Below, piece after piece: positions 7,210 to 17,176 of a stretch of 53,658 nucleotides of DNA; position 1 is the first letter of the stretch, and each line of letters begins with the position of its first letter. The notes beneath the pieces are model-generated. The model worked only from the letters and a program-made list of their open reading frames with translations. It had not been told where the DNA came from and made no database searches. A program made the translations under genes and the position numbers. The DNA is from Nitrospinales bacterium. Its GTDB lineage: Bacteria; Nitrospinota_A; UBA7883; JACRGQ01. The stretch is taken from assembly GCA_023248535.1 (NCBI GenBank), contig JAHFEJ010000012.1, positions 1 to 53,658 of the forward strand. Reading direction: 5' to 3'.

Positions 7210-8280
7210 ATGGAACTGACATTCACCGGCATTTGGGGGCAGGAGAGGGCGCTGGACGTGCTGGCCCAGAGCCTGCGGCGCGGCGCCGTGGCCAGCGCCT
7301 ACCTCTTCGCCGGTCCGCGCGGCACGGGCAAGACAACCGCCGCGCTCGCCTTCGCCAAGGCGCTGCTCTGCACCGGCGCCGATGCCGTGCCGTGCGGCGT
7401 CTGCCGCCCCTGCAAGATGTATGAGGCCAAATCCCACCCCGATTCGGTGCATGTACATGTGAAGGATTCGCTGGTGCATTTGATCCCCGATTTCACGGAA
7501 GAGGTACCGGAACTGAGGGGAAAGCCGCCCGTAAAAACGTTGCGGGTAGACGAAATGCGGAAGATCATCTCCGCCCTTTCCATGAAATCGTACATGGGGG
7601 GGCGCAAGGTCTGCGTCATTGAAGAAGCCGATTCGATCATGCGGAAGGAAACCGCCAACGCGTTCCTCAAAACCCTGGAGGAACCGCCGGGGGACACCGT
7701 CATCATCCTCATCTCATCCAATCCGGCGGGGCTGTTGCCCACCATCGTCTCGCGCTGCCGCCAGATCCGTTTTGTGCCGATGCCCCCCGAAAAGCTCGCC
7801 CAGCTGCTGGAGGAAACGCTGGGCACGCTGCCGAACGAGGCGCTGCGCCTGGCCCGGCTTGCCGAGGGGTGCCCCGGCACGGCGCGCGGCGGGGGGATGG
7901 AGAAAATGAAAGAGATAGACGCCGCGGCGCGTGAGCTGACGGCGATGCTGCCGGACCTCGCCCCGGAGGCGATAATCCGCTTCGCCGAGAGATGGAAGGA
8001 CCGCCGGATCGACATCCCGGCCCTGCTTGAACGGATGCTCGAAACCCTGCGAATTGCGCAACATAGCGCTTTAAGCGTGTCATCGGACGCAAACAATGAT
8101 ATTGTAAGGACTTATAACGGCATCCCGGATGAACGGGTGATGGACGGCTTTGACGCTATTTTGGCGGCGCGGCCCCTATTGGTCTTTAACCCGAATGTGC
8201 AGTTGTATCTGGAAGCCTTGCTTTTTAATGTGCAATCGATAATTAAATATGGATACCCGCTTGGAAACACAACTGATTGA
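7210..8280 (+). CDS. holB: DNA polymerase III clamp-loader subunit delta-prime
   Basis: This 356-residue clamp-loader protein has Walker A GPRGTGKT (35-42), four zinc-knuckle cysteines (C54, C62, C65, C68), Walker B VCVIEEAD, and an SRC sensor motif (IVSRCRQIRF). Delta-prime works with delta and tau/gamma to load the sliding clamp. A delta-prime that keeps Walker A is seen in many non-enteric bacteria, and a short gamma-like DnaX is the alternative reading. The gene overlaps the next one by 32 bp, and holB next to a PSP1-domain gene is a conserved pairing. A thymidylate kinase gene often found upstream is absent. A TACAAT sits only 9 nt before the ATG and no Shine-Dalgarno is evident. Confidence 0.88.
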   Translation: MELTFTGIWGQERALDVLAQSLRRGAVASAYLFAGPRGTGKTTAALAFAKALLCTGADAVPCGVCRPCKMYEAKSHPDSVHVHVKDSLVHLIPDFTEEVPELRGKPPVKTLRVDEMRKIISALSMKSYMGGRKVCVIEEADSIMRKETANAFLKTLEEPPGDTVIILISSNPAGLLPTIVSRCRQIRFVPMPPEKLAQLLEETLGTLPNEALRLARLAEGCPGTARGGGMEKMKEIDAAARELTAMLPDLAPEAIIRFAERWKDRRIDIPALLERMLETLRIAQHSALSVSSDANNDIVRTYNGIPDERVMDGFDAILAARPLLVFNPNVQLYLEALLFNVQSIIKYGYPLGNTTD

Positions 8281-9310
8281 AAACGACTTCACCATCGGCG
8301 TAACCTTCCGCCACAGCGCCCGCGCCGCCGAGTTCCGTTGCAACCACCTTGACCTGCGGGTCGGCGACGCCTGCGTGGTGGACACCGAACGGGGCCCCTG
8401 CATCGGCACCGTAAACCGCTCCCGCATCAAGGCGGAAGGACGCCGTTGCCACAAGCAGTTGCGCAACGTGCTGCGCAAAGCCACCCCGCGCGATATCGAG
8501 GTGGATAAGCGCAATGTCGAAAAAGAAAAAGGGATTTACCGCGGCGCCCGCCAGAAGATACAGGAATACCGGCTCCGGATGAAGCTCTCGCAGGTGGAAG
8601 TGACCTTCGATGAACGGCGGGCCATCATCTATTTCACCTCCGAAGACCGGGTGGACTTCCGCGAAATGGTGAAACAGCTCGCCGCCGAATGCAACGTCCG
8701 CATCGAGATGCGGCAGGTCGGCGTGCGTGACGAGGCCAAGCAGCTTGGCGGCAACGGCATCTGCGGCGTCAAACTCTGCTGCAGCTCGTTCCTGCAGGAT
8801 TTCGCGCCGGTGTCCATCAAGATGGCCAAGGACCAGAACCTGTCCCTCAATCCGGTAAAAATCTCCGGCGTCTGCGGCAGGCTTATGTGCTGCCTCACCT
8901 ACGAGCAGGATTTTTATAAAGAGATGCAAAAGATCGTCCCCCGCACCGGCAAAACGGTCATTACCCCCGAGGGACGGGGCAAGGTACTGGTCGCGGACTT
9001 TTTACGGCAACGCGTCACCGTGATGGTGGAAGGGGAGAAGGGGATCATGGTTTTTGAGGCGGCGCAGGTGCAGCTTGCTTTTCCGCCACAGCAACAGCAG
9101 CAGGGGAAAAGGCCGGGCGGCCAGCAGGATGGCAAACGGCGCGACCGCGACAACCGGGACAGGGACCGCGGACCACGCCCGCCGCGCGAGCAGCAGCAAC
9201 AGACGCGCCCCCCGGCGGCGGAAAAAGACCTCCCCCCCGAGCAGCTCATCAAAGAGTTGGAAGCGGACGGCGAAAACGGCGGCAACGGTTCCAATGGGGA
9301 ACCGGCATAG
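8249..9310 (+). CDS. PSP1-domain protein, RicT/YaaT-like
   Basis: This is a 353-residue protein. Residues about 10-260 form the PSP1 domain, with the conserved cysteine clusters CGVKLCCSS and CGRLMCC. In Bacillus, RicT (YaaT) and partners hold Fe-S clusters and promote RNase Y-dependent RNA maturation; in other phyla the role is unknown. The C terminus (about 275-353) is Gln/Arg/Pro-rich low complexity and probably disordered. It overlaps the holB 3' end by 32 bp, so translation is probably coupled. No clear Shine-Dalgarno precedes the ATG. Confidence 0.85.
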   Translation: MDTRLETQLIENDFTIGVTFRHSARAAEFRCNHLDLRVGDACVVDTERGPCIGTVNRSRIKAEGRRCHKQLRNVLRKATPRDIEVDKRNVEKEKGIYRGARQKIQEYRLRMKLSQVEVTFDERRAIIYFTSEDRVDFREMVKQLAAECNVRIEMRQVGVRDEAKQLGGNGICGVKLCCSSFLQDFAPVSIKMAKDQNLSLNPVKISGVCGRLMCCLTYEQDFYKEMQKIVPRTGKTVITPEGRGKVLVADFLRQRVTVMVEGEKGIMVFEAAQVQLAFPPQQQQQGKRPGGQQDGKRRDRDNRDRDRGPRPPREQQQQTRPPAAEKDLPPEQLIKELEADGENGGNGSNGEPA

Positions 9311-9354
9311 CGTCGCCCCCTTACCGCGCCCTACGGAACTGGCGAAGAACGAAA

Positions 9355-9476
9355 AACCACAGAGACACGGAGCCACAGAAAATTCTGTCCTCCATAACCA
9401 AAACCTGACCGGCATATTTTAAGAATGAAATTAGAAAATTTGTTTTGTTACTCCGTGCCTCTGGGCCTCTGTGGTT
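9355..9476. repeat. Imperfect palindrome of the CACAGAG type
   Basis: The left arm AACCACAGAGACACGGAG (9355-9372) is the reverse complement of 9451-9476 except that the right arm carries one extra 8-bp CAGAG unit. Similar dispersed repeats recur in many environmental bacterial genomes. It fills most of the 218-bp gap before metG and could fold as RNA in the metG leader. No other feature is evident in that gap. Confidence 0.7.
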
Positions 9477-9528
9477 ATATTTCTCCACGGGAACTCGGGA
9501 AAATCCCGCAACATCTTGGCGGAAAACA

Positions 9529-11460
9529 ATGAAACGGTTTTACATAACCACCCCCATCTATTACGTGAATGACGTGCCGCACCTCGGCCACGCGTACACC
9601 ACCGTGGCGGCGGACGTGCTGGCCCGTTACCACGACCCCCAGAGGGATAAGAAGGACAAGAATGACCGTGAGGTTTTTTTCCTCACCGGCACCGACGAGC
9701 ACGGCCAAAAGGCCGAGCAGGCCGCGAAAAAAACCGGCGAACCAATACAGGAGTATGTGGACAGGCATGCCAAGGTCTTTCAAGACCTTTGGCCCAAACT
9801 GAATATCACCAACGACGATTTCATCCGCACCACCGAGCCGCGCCACACAGCCAAAGTGCAGCTCGCCCTGCAAACGCTGAAAGACAAGAGGCTTATCTAC
9901 GCCGCCGATTATGAAGGGTGGTACTGCGTCCCCGACGAACGCTTCTGGACGGAAAAAGACCTGAAAGAAGGCAACTGCCCCGACTGCGGGCGTAAGGTGG
10001 ATCAGATACGCGAGAAAAACTATTTCTTCAGGATGAGCGATTACCAGAAACGGCTGATGGAGCACATCATCCAAAACCCCGATTTCATCCAGCCGCCATC
10101 GCGGCGCAACGAAGTGCTTGGCTTTCTCCAAAAGCCGCTGGGCGACCTTTGCATTAGCCGCCCCAAATCGCGCCTGCCGTGGGGGATAGAGCTGCCGTTC
10201 GACCATGAATACGTCGCCTACGTCTGGTTCGACGCGTTGGTCAATTATATTTCCGTGCTGGATTATCCCGATGGCAAAAACTTTAAAACTTATTGGCCGG
10301 CCAGCGTCCATCTCATCGGCAAAGACATTCTCACCACCCACGCCGTCTACTGGAGCGCCATGCTGATGGCGCTGGAACTGCCGCTACCGGAAAAAATTTT
10401 CGCCCACGGCTGGTGGACGGTTGACGGGAAAAAGATGAGCAAATCGCTCGGCAACGTGGTGGCCCCCGGCGCGGCCGCGGAAGCGGTGGGGGCGGATCAG
10501 TTCCGCTATTTCCTAATGCGCGAAGTGCCGTTCGGCCTGGACGGCGATTTCTCGGCCGCCGCGCTGGTGAGCCGCATCAACGTCGACCTCGCCAACAACA
10601 TCGGCAACCTCGCCTCGCGCGTTCTTTCGATGATAGAAAAATATAGGAATTCCAAAATACCCGCGAAATCAAAAGAAAAAGCAGTTGATTGGATAACATA
10701 CATAATCAAATATAGAAACGGGATGCAATTAGTAGTTCCTTCTACCCCTTATCATGCATTGGATCACATGATAGCTTTCTGTGACGATACTAACCGTTTC
10801 ATCGTGGAGAATGCGCCGTGGACGCTGGCAAAAAACGAAGCGGATAAAGAAAAACTTGATGACGTGCTTTACACGGCCGCCGAGTCGGTGCGCATCATCG
10901 GCGTGATGTTCGCCCCGTTCATGCCGGATGCGGCGGAACGGCTGGCAAAAAAACTGGGTTTAGCCAATATTGGCACCCTTGATTGGGGCGAACTGGAACC
11001 GGGAACCGCCGTCAGCGCGGGCGAACCGCTTTTCCCCCGTATAGACGAAAACAAAGCCAAGGAGATAGAAGCCATGCTCACCCCCAAAACCGGCGAACCG
11101 GCGGCGGCCCCCGCCGCGCCCGCCACGCCGCTTGCCCCGCAGATAACCATCGACGATTTCATGAAGGTAGACCTGCGCACCGCCAGGGTGCTGCACGCCG
11201 AGCCGGTTCCCAAAAGCAATAAACTGCTCAAGCTCAAAGTCGATCTCGGTTTCGAGCAGCGGCAGGTGGTGGCCGGCATCGCGCAGCATTACAAGCCGGA
11301 GGATATCACCGGCAAGAACGTGGTGATGGTGGCGAACCTGAAGCCCGCCACGCTGATGGGAGTGGAATCGCATGGCATGTTGCTCGCGGCCAACGATGAG
11401 GGTAGACTGGTGCTCTGTGGGACCTGGGAAACGGTACAGGGAGGTATTAAAGTAAAATGA
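9529..11460 (+). CDS. metG: Methionyl-tRNA synthetase with C-terminal tRNA-binding domain
   Basis: This is a 643-residue class I aminoacyl-tRNA synthetase that charges tRNA-Met. The HIGH-type motif is HLGH (18-21) and the KMSKS loop is at 302-306. A single CxxC knuckle (CPDCGR) lies in the connective peptide. Residues about 545-643 form an EMAP-II/Trbp111-like OB fold for tRNA binding and dimerisation. I start at the ATG at 9529, which gives the conserved MKRFYITTPIYYVND N terminus; the frame is open from 9445, but those codons lie in the repeat region. Codons at about 10624-10803 are strikingly AT-rich compared with the rest. The stop overlaps the next start (ATGA). Confidence 0.97.
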   Translation: MKRFYITTPIYYVNDVPHLGHAYTTVAADVLARYHDPQRDKKDKNDREVFFLTGTDEHGQKAEQAAKKTGEPIQEYVDRHAKVFQDLWPKLNITNDDFIRTTEPRHTAKVQLALQTLKDKRLIYAADYEGWYCVPDERFWTEKDLKEGNCPDCGRKVDQIREKNYFFRMSDYQKRLMEHIIQNPDFIQPPSRRNEVLGFLQKPLGDLCISRPKSRLPWGIELPFDHEYVAYVWFDALVNYISVLDYPDGKNFKTYWPASVHLIGKDILTTHAVYWSAMLMALELPLPEKIFAHGWWTVDGKKMSKSLGNVVAPGAAAEAVGADQFRYFLMREVPFGLDGDFSAAALVSRINVDLANNIGNLASRVLSMIEKYRNSKIPAKSKEKAVDWITYIIKYRNGMQLVVPSTPYHALDHMIAFCDDTNRFIVENAPWTLAKNEADKEKLDDVLYTAAESVRIIGVMFAPFMPDAAERLAKKLGLANIGTLDWGELEPGTAVSAGEPLFPRIDENKAKEIEAMLTPKTGEPAAAPAAPATPLAPQITIDDFMKVDLRTARVLHAEPVPKSNKLLKLKVDLGFEQRQVVAGIAQHYKPEDITGKNVVMVANLKPATLMGVESHGMLLAANDEGRLVLCGTWETVQGGIKVK

Positions 11461-12026
11461 GATTTGCAAGCTGCGTATTCGCGTTCATGGTTTTCCTCTC
11501 GTCCGCCGCCCGCGCGGAATCGGTGATGGCCAGCAACAAGGAATCGAAGATCCGCAGCGGCCCCGCCACCCACTACACGGTGCTCTGGCGCCCCCGCCTG
11601 TACACCCCCTTCGAGGTGCTGGCGAAATACGAAACGTGGTACGCCGTGCGCGACGTGGAAGGCGATGTGGGCTGGATTCACGATTCCGGCGCCAGCAAGG
11701 ATAACGCCGCCATCGTCACCGCCGATGTCATCAACGTGCACGAATCGGCCGATGCCAACAGCCGCATACTCTACCAGGCCCCGAAGAACTACACCTTTAA
11801 AGTTGAAGAATCAAAAGAGGGGTGGCTCAAGGTGCTCGATCCGGACAACGAGACCGGATGGATAGCCGACAAGGGGATTTGGAAGGGCGAAAAGCGCGCC
11901 GAAAGCAAAGCGGAGATGAAAGACGATAAAAAGGCCGATAAAAAATCGGAAAAAAAGGGCGAAAAGCAGGCCAAAAAGAAGGCCGGCAAGCACGATAAAA
12001 AATCCGGCAAAAAGAAAAGCGATTAA
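11457..12026 (+). CDS. Secreted SH3-domain protein with Lys-rich tail
   Basis: This 189-residue protein has a signal peptide (residues 1-20, ending ARA) followed by two bacterial SH3-like domains (about 22-80 and 88-145), each with the W/G pattern of such folds (DVGWIHDSG and ETGWIADKG). SH3b domains usually bind cell-wall peptides. From about residue 150 the chain is almost only Lys, Asp, Glu and Ser, a highly charged low-complexity tail. The start codon overlaps the metG stop (ATGA), so the two are translationally coupled. Related SH3 proteins follow metG or sit alone in several Gram-negative lineages. The exact role is unknown. Confidence 0.8.
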   Translation: MRFASCVFAFMVFLSSAARAESVMASNKESKIRSGPATHYTVLWRPRLYTPFEVLAKYETWYAVRDVEGDVGWIHDSGASKDNAAIVTADVINVHESADANSRILYQAPKNYTFKVEESKEGWLKVLDPDNETGWIADKGIWKGEKRAESKAEMKDDKKADKKSEKKGEKQAKKKAGKHDKKSGKKKSD

Positions 12027-12061
12027 GTAACCGCCGGGGCGGCCAACCGGCGGACGCCGGG

Positions 12062-12257
12062 TTATTGACTGGCGCATGAATAATGTCCTGGTTATGAAAG
12101 CTGCACTTGGTGGCACGGGCACTCCTGCCCGTGACGCGCCCGGCAGGGCGCGCAATACGCATGCGGCCATAAAACGCTTGTGCCTTTGTGGGCACAACGC
12201 GGACAAGAGTGTCCGCGCCACCTAGGCATGGGACATTGCTTATGCAGGAGTCAATAA
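12062..12257. repeat. 196-bp palindromic (MITE-like) element
   Basis: The outer arms TTATTGACT...AATGTCC (12062-12088) and their reverse complement (12231-12257) agree at 21 of 27 positions. Inner arms with the GGTGGC core (about 12107-12120 and 12211-12224) are also inverted, and small perfect hairpins such as CACGGGC/GCCCGTG sit inside. It has no coding capacity and its right arm overlaps a possible start of the downstream glycosyltransferase gene. This element explains the 12027-12268 gap. Confidence 0.7.
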
Positions 12258-12268
12258 GCGCCACAGGT

Positions 12269-13762
12269 ATGACCCCATTTAAAAAACTGGTTCTCTTTCT
12301 CTCGGCTTTCACGCTGGTGCGGCTTCTCGTGGCCGGCTCGTTCGAGCTGGCGCTGGACGACGGTTACTACTGGCTCTGGTCGCAACATCTTTCGTTGAGC
12401 TATTTCGACCACCCCCCCATGGTCGCGCTGGTGATGGCGGCCACCACGTTGCTTGGCGAATCGGAAATCTTCGTCCGCCTTGGGGCGGTTGCCGGGGCGG
12501 TCATCGCCACCTTCCTGCTCTACCGTCTCACCGCGCGGCTGTACAAAAACGAAGAGGCGGGCTGGCATGCCGCCTGGATGCTGAACCTTTCGCTGATCTT
12601 TTGCGCGGGGGCGCTGGAAGTGACCCCCGACACCCCGCTGGTGCCGTTCTACCTTCTGGCGATGATCCTGTTTCACGATGCCGCGCACGCAACCGATGGC
12701 GGGTGGGGCAAGTGGCTTGCCGCGGGGGCGGCCATCGGGCTGGCCATGCTGAGCAAATACACGGCGGTTTTTTTCTTTCCGGGGGCGGTCCTGTACCTTC
12801 TCCTCTCGCCCGGAAAACGGGGATGGCTCCTGCGGCCCCAACCCTGGGTGGCGGCCGCGGTGGCGGCCCTCGTGTTCACTCCGGTGATCATCTGGAACAT
12901 GCAGCACGGCTGGATATCCATCTCGTTCCAGGCCAAGCACGGGCTGGAACAGGCGCAGGGAAATCCGTTGGGGCGGTTTCTGGAATACGCGGGATTTCAG
13001 ATGGCGCTCTATTCCATCGGCATCTTCTTTTTCCTTGTGGCGGCGGCGGCCGATTCCGTAAAAACATCGTTTACCCGTTTCGCGCAGGGCGCGTCCGATG
13101 CAGCTATTGACGCAAACCGGTTTCTCTTTTCGTTCTGGATCCCCACCCTTTTATTCTTCACGCTCAACTCGTTCCGCGCGACCGTAGAGGGGAACTGGCC
13201 CATACTGGGATTTCTGCCGCTCTTCGCGCTGGCGGGCGGTCTTGCCTCCGGTTGGCTTGAAAATCCGCGCACCCAAAAACCGCTTAAGGCAAGCGCGGCG
13301 GCGGCGCTGCTACTGATCGCCTTCTTCCACATACAGATCGTCGATCCCGTGATACCGCACCCCAAACGGTTCGAGATAAGCAGAAGGATATACGGATGGA
13401 AAAAACTGGGGAATGAGGTGGACGATGAACGCAAGACCTTATCCGCGAAATTCATCGTTGCCGACCGGCACCAGACCGCCGGGCTTTTGACCTATTACAC
13501 CGCCCCGCATCTGCCCGCTTACCTGATCGGCGGCTACAACCGGCTGCGGTACACCTTCCTGCCGCCGGTCGACAGCTACACGGGCGGCGACGCGCTGTAT
13601 GTGGTGGAGGAGGGGCGCGACAACACCGCCGCGATGCAAAAAGTTTTCGAACGGATCGAAATGGCGCGGACGGTGGTCATAGAGAGAAAAGGGGAACTTA
13701 TCCGCCGATTCGTGATTTACCGGTGTTACAATTACCGCGGCGGATTAAGCGATATCAATTAA
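12269..13762 (+). CDS. GT39-family (ArnT/PMT-like) membrane glycosyltransferase
   Basis: This is a roughly 497-residue polytopic inner-membrane protein. The first periplasmic loop has the PMT_2 signature (LDDGYYWLW, then YFDHPPM), with an acidic residue before YYW. Such enzymes transfer sugars from polyprenyl-phosphate donors to lipid A, glycans or proteins on the periplasmic face. About 10-12 hydrophobic helices are followed by a soluble C-terminal domain from about 375. I prefer the ATG at 12269 because the in-frame ATG at 12242 lies inside the palindromic element; that start would add nine residues. Neither start has a good Shine-Dalgarno. A GT9 gene follows after 46 bp. Confidence 0.82.
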   Translation: MTPFKKLVLFLSAFTLVRLLVAGSFELALDDGYYWLWSQHLSLSYFDHPPMVALVMAATTLLGESEIFVRLGAVAGAVIATFLLYRLTARLYKNEEAGWHAAWMLNLSLIFCAGALEVTPDTPLVPFYLLAMILFHDAAHATDGGWGKWLAAGAAIGLAMLSKYTAVFFFPGAVLYLLLSPGKRGWLLRPQPWVAAAVAALVFTPVIIWNMQHGWISISFQAKHGLEQAQGNPLGRFLEYAGFQMALYSIGIFFFLVAAAADSVKTSFTRFAQGASDAAIDANRFLFSFWIPTLLFFTLNSFRATVEGNWPILGFLPLFALAGGLASGWLENPRTQKPLKASAAAALLLIAFFHIQIVDPVIPHPKRFEISRRIYGWKKLGNEVDDERKTLSAKFIVADRHQTAGLLTYYTAPHLPAYLIGGYNRLRYTFLPPVDSYTGGDALYVVEEGRDNTAAMQKVFERIEMARTVVIERKGELIRRFVIYRCYNYRGGLSDIN

Positions 13763-13808
13763 GCAAGCCATGCGGCGAAAATAACCGGTCAAAAAGGATA
13801 GGGATACG

Positions 13809-15026
13809 GTGAGGCTGTCAACGATACGGAAGGTGGATTTTTGGCTGGGGGTTCCGCTCTGCCTTGTGCTGGATTTTTTTTCGCTTCTTCTTTCCCCGTT
13901 TTTATCCCGGCGGAGAACCATAAAAAATATCCTCCTGATGGAGCTTTCAGAGGCCGGTAGCCTCATCATCGGCTATTCGGCCATCAAGCGGCTGAAGACC
14001 GCCCTGCCCGAAGCCAACCTTTACTTCATCATTTTCGAGCGGCACGCCAACGGCCTGAAGCTGCTTGATGTTATCGACCCTGAAAAAATACTCACCATAC
14101 GCGATTCTTCGATGGGGGCGTTTCTGTGGGACGTGCTGAGGGCGGTCTGGAAGATGAGAATGGCCGGGATCGACTCGGTGATAGACATGGAGCTTTTCTC
14201 GCGGGCCTCGTCCATCCTCACCTTCCTCTCCTTCGCCCGGAACCGGGCCGGTTTCTACGCCTACACCAACGAAGGGCTGTACCGGGGGAGGCTGATCCAC
14301 AACTACAAGGTCGCCTACAACCCGTACAAGCACATGGCGCTTAATTTCATGGCTCTGGTGGAAACGTTTTTGGGAGATGAAAACGGCGTTCCCAACCTGA
14401 AACGCCACCTTCCCGAAACGCTCATCACCCCCTTCCAGCTTCCGCCATCCGCCGCGCGGCGCGAAAACGGCGCGGCGCTGATACGGAGCAAGTATCCCCA
14501 ATTGACGCCGCAACACAAGATCGCCATCATTAATCCCAACGCTGGCGAGTTGCCGATACGGGCGTGGGAAATCGAAAATTTCGCCCAAACCGCAAAGAGG
14601 ATATTGGACAGCGGGCCGGACCGCCTGGTCGTCATCATGGGGCTGCCCGACGCCATGAACGACGGCCTGTTCATCGAGCGGCACGTTAAGGATCCCCGCT
14701 GCATCAACCTGATCGGCGTCACGAAAAGCCTGGGCGATGTGGTGGATATCTGCTGCGTCTCGAAACTGCTTCTCACCAACGACAGCGGCCCCGCGCAATA
14801 CGCCTCCATCACCCCCGCGCATGTGGTGGTTCTGTTCGGCCCCGAAACGCCGCAATTGTACAGCCCGCTGGGCGCAAACGTGCGGGCCGTCTATTCGGGG
14901 GTCTCCTGCTCGCCGTGCGTCACGGCGGCCAACCACCGGAACACCGTCTGCACCGACAACCAGTGCCTGAAGATCATCCCGGTGGAGACGGTGGCGGACA
15001 TCTGCCTGGAACTGCTTGCCCGGTGA
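13809..15026 (+). CDS. GT9 (heptosyltransferase-like) glycosyltransferase
   Basis: This is a 405-residue protein. The N terminus has a hydrophobic stretch (about 12-31), then the GT-B fold of the WaaC/WaaF family begins near residue 38. The C-terminal half carries the donor-binding region LLTNDSGPAQYAS and FGPETPQLYSP, close to the canonical NDSGPMHLA and FGPT. Family members add heptose or related sugars during LPS core assembly. Four cysteines near 363-382 (CSPCV...CTDNQC) match a cysteine-rich tail also present in the GT9 protein at 52089-53156. Start is GTG with an AGG-rich Shine-Dalgarno (AAGGATAGGG). It probably cooperates with the adjacent GT39 enzyme. Confidence 0.85.
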   Translation: MRLSTIRKVDFWLGVPLCLVLDFFSLLLSPFLSRRRTIKNILLMELSEAGSLIIGYSAIKRLKTALPEANLYFIIFERHANGLKLLDVIDPEKILTIRDSSMGAFLWDVLRAVWKMRMAGIDSVIDMELFSRASSILTFLSFARNRAGFYAYTNEGLYRGRLIHNYKVAYNPYKHMALNFMALVETFLGDENGVPNLKRHLPETLITPFQLPPSAARRENGAALIRSKYPQLTPQHKIAIINPNAGELPIRAWEIENFAQTAKRILDSGPDRLVVIMGLPDAMNDGLFIERHVKDPRCINLIGVTKSLGDVVDICCVSKLLLTNDSGPAQYASITPAHVVVLFGPETPQLYSPLGANVRAVYSGVSCSPCVTAANHRNTVCTDNQCLKIIPVETVADICLELLAR

Positions 15027-15139
15027 CGCCCCCCCGTTAGTACATTTTCAAATTAATTATTTTGTGACTTGGTTTTTTGATATAAAACTGTAGTGGGTAG
15101 TCCGTGAACTCGGCACTCTCAAGGTGGTAAGGGGGATGT

Positions 15140-17176
15140 GTGGCGGAAAGTTTGATTGAACAGCTTCCGAAGATAGTGGCGGAAGGGAAGAAGGAAGTTG
15201 AGAGGATTTTGGAGCGGCTTTCAAGCCCCAATAAGCTCACCTTGCAGACGAATGAATATGTGCTTCCGTCGAAGGACAAGTCCGGCCTCTTTCGGGGAGA
15301 GGTAAAAGAGCTTAACGAGAAGGAATGGCATAACCGGCTGGTCTATGGCGATAATCTGCTGGTGATGCAAGCCCTCCTTGCCGGAGATGCGGCAACCGGC
15401 CTTCCCTCCATGCGCGGCAAGATAGACCTGATTTATATAGACCCGCCTTTTGACAGCAAAGCAGACTATAGGACGACAATCACTCTGCCGGGGATTGCCG
15501 TAGAAGCTAAGCCAACCGTTCTGGAACAGTTCGCATATTCGGATACTTGGAAGGACGGGACATTCAGCTATCTGCAAACCATATATTCCCGACTGGTACT
15601 GATGCGGGAGCTGTTAAGTGATAACGGTTCAATCTATGTTCACTTGGATTGGCATGTGGGGCACTATGTAAAAATATTGTTGGATGAAATTTTGGGGAAA
15701 GAAAATTTCCGAAACGATGTAATTTGGAAAAGTGCGCCCGGACATAGTGATGCTGGCCTAATGGGGATAGCTCATAACAACATTATGCTTTACTCCAAGA
15801 CATCTAACGCTTTTTGGAAGCAACAATATCAGCCCTATGATGACGATTACTTGGCATCCCATTACCAAAAACAAGAGCCTGACGGTCGTTGCTTTGAAGA
15901 CCAGGATTTGACCGCCGCTGGCCTACAAGGTGGCGGGTATGAATACGAATGGAAAGGCCACAAAAAAATTTGGCGGTGTCCGATTGAGACAATGCGTCGT
16001 TATGAAAACGAAAATCGAATTTATTACACGCGAAATAAATTGGCTAGATATAAACGCTTCCTTGACGAAATGGAAGGTGCTCCTCTGTCAGACATGTGGT
16101 TAGATTTGCCTAGAATCAACTCCCAAGCTGAAGAACGAGTTGGTTATGGAACTCAAAAACCCGAAAAACTTCTTGACCGCATCATCCAAGCCTCTTGTCC
16201 AGATGGTGGTATCGTAGCCGATTTATTTGCCGGTTCCGGCACAACAGGAGCGGTGGCGGAAAAACTTGGCAGACGTTGGATAATGTCCGACATCGGCAAA
16301 CCCGCCATTATGATCACGCGCAAACGGATGATAGACCAAGAGAGCAAGCCGTTCATCTACCAGTCCATTGGCGATTACCAGAAAGAGGCTATGGCGGCTG
16401 GCCGGATTTTCCGGCGCGTGGGCGATCTCTCAACCGTTGTCTTAAACCTTTACGGCGCGCTCCCTTTTCCCGACGAACAAAACCCCGGCAGGAACTTGGG
16501 TTACATTAAAAACAGCCGCACCCTTGTGTTGGTGGATTCTCCTTCAAAATTAACAGGCCATGCCACATTGAAAAGGGCGCAGGAATTGCGTGAAACATTT
16601 CTGGGCGGCTGGGAGAAGGTGGTTGTTCTTGGCTGGAACTTCGCTTTCGACATTGCCACCATAATAAAAAATCTGAATGACCCTAACCTTGAAGTGCTGG
16701 TTATTCCGCCCGATCTATTGGATAAGCTGAAAACGAAGGCCAGCTACCAAAGCCTTTTGAAAAGCGGGAAAGTCCGCTTCTCCTCCCTGCAATATCTTTC
16801 CATCAAGAAGCCGGTGGTAGGCAACTATTCATCGGACATAGATGAAATAACCATAGAGCTTGATAACTACGTTTTGCTTTCCCCCGATGCTTTGCCGCTG
16901 GACGAGGCGAATAAGGAAAAGTTGCAGGAGATTATCGCCACCGAGCCGCTGGTGCTTATCGAATATTGGAGCGTTGACCCGGATTATGACGGCGTAACCT
17001 TTCGGAGCAAGTGGCAGGACTACCGGGAGAATACGGAAAACGACGGCGACCCGTTCCGCGTGGTGAAATCCGTAAAGATCATGGCCCCAAAGGTAAAGGG
17101 CAAGCGGAAGATATGCATCAAAGCCGTGGACGTTTTTGGCTTTGAAAGCGTCGTGGTGGAGGAAATAGCCGGATGA
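15140..17176 (+). CDS. mod: Type III restriction-modification system methyltransferase (Mod)
   Basis: This 678-residue protein is an N6-adenine DNA methyltransferase. The catalytic motif is DPPF (101-104) and the AdoMet-binding motif is FAGSGTTG near 362-369. This catalytic-before-AdoMet order defines the beta class used by type III Mod and many N4/N6 enzymes. The variable stretch between them is the likely target-recognition domain. The C-terminal third is typical of type III Mod. Start is GTG with AAGGGGGA about 4 nt upstream. It heads a three-gene operon with ATGA overlaps at both junctions. Base composition is more AT-rich than the flanking genes, consistent with horizontal acquisition. 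Confidence 0.92.
   Translation: MAESLIEQLPKIVAEGKKEVERILERLSSPNKLTLQTNEYVLPSKDKSGLFRGEVKELNEKEWHNRLVYGDNLLVMQALLAGDAATGLPSMRGKIDLIYIDPPFDSKADYRTTITLPGIAVEAKPTVLEQFAYSDTWKDGTFSYLQTIYSRLVLMRELLSDNGSIYVHLDWHVGHYVKILLDEILGKENFRNDVIWKSAPGHSDAGLMGIAHNNIMLYSKTSNAFWKQQYQPYDDDYLASHYQKQEPDGRCFEDQDLTAAGLQGGGYEYEWKGHKKIWRCPIETMRRYENENRIYYTRNKLARYKRFLDEMEGAPLSDMWLDLPRINSQAEERVGYGTQKPEKLLDRIIQASCPDGGIVADLFAGSGTTGAVAEKLGRRWIMSDIGKPAIMITRKRMIDQESKPFIYQSIGDYQKEAMAAGRIFRRVGDLSTVVLNLYGALPFPDEQNPGRNLGYIKNSRTLVLVDSPSKLTGHATLKRAQELRETFLGGWEKVVVLGWNFAFDIATIIKNLNDPNLEVLVIPPDLLDKLKTKASYQSLLKSGKVRFSSLQYLSIKKPVVGNYSSDIDEITIELDNYVLLSPDALPLDEANKEKLQEIIATEPLVLIEYWSVDPDYDGVTFRSKWQDYRENTENDGDPFRVVKSVKIMAPKVKGKRKICIKAVDVFGFESVVVEEIAG

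Noticed and set aside
9445-9528. Upstream start for MetRS
   Set aside because: These codons lie in the palindromic repeat, while the conserved N terminus begins at the ATG at 9529.
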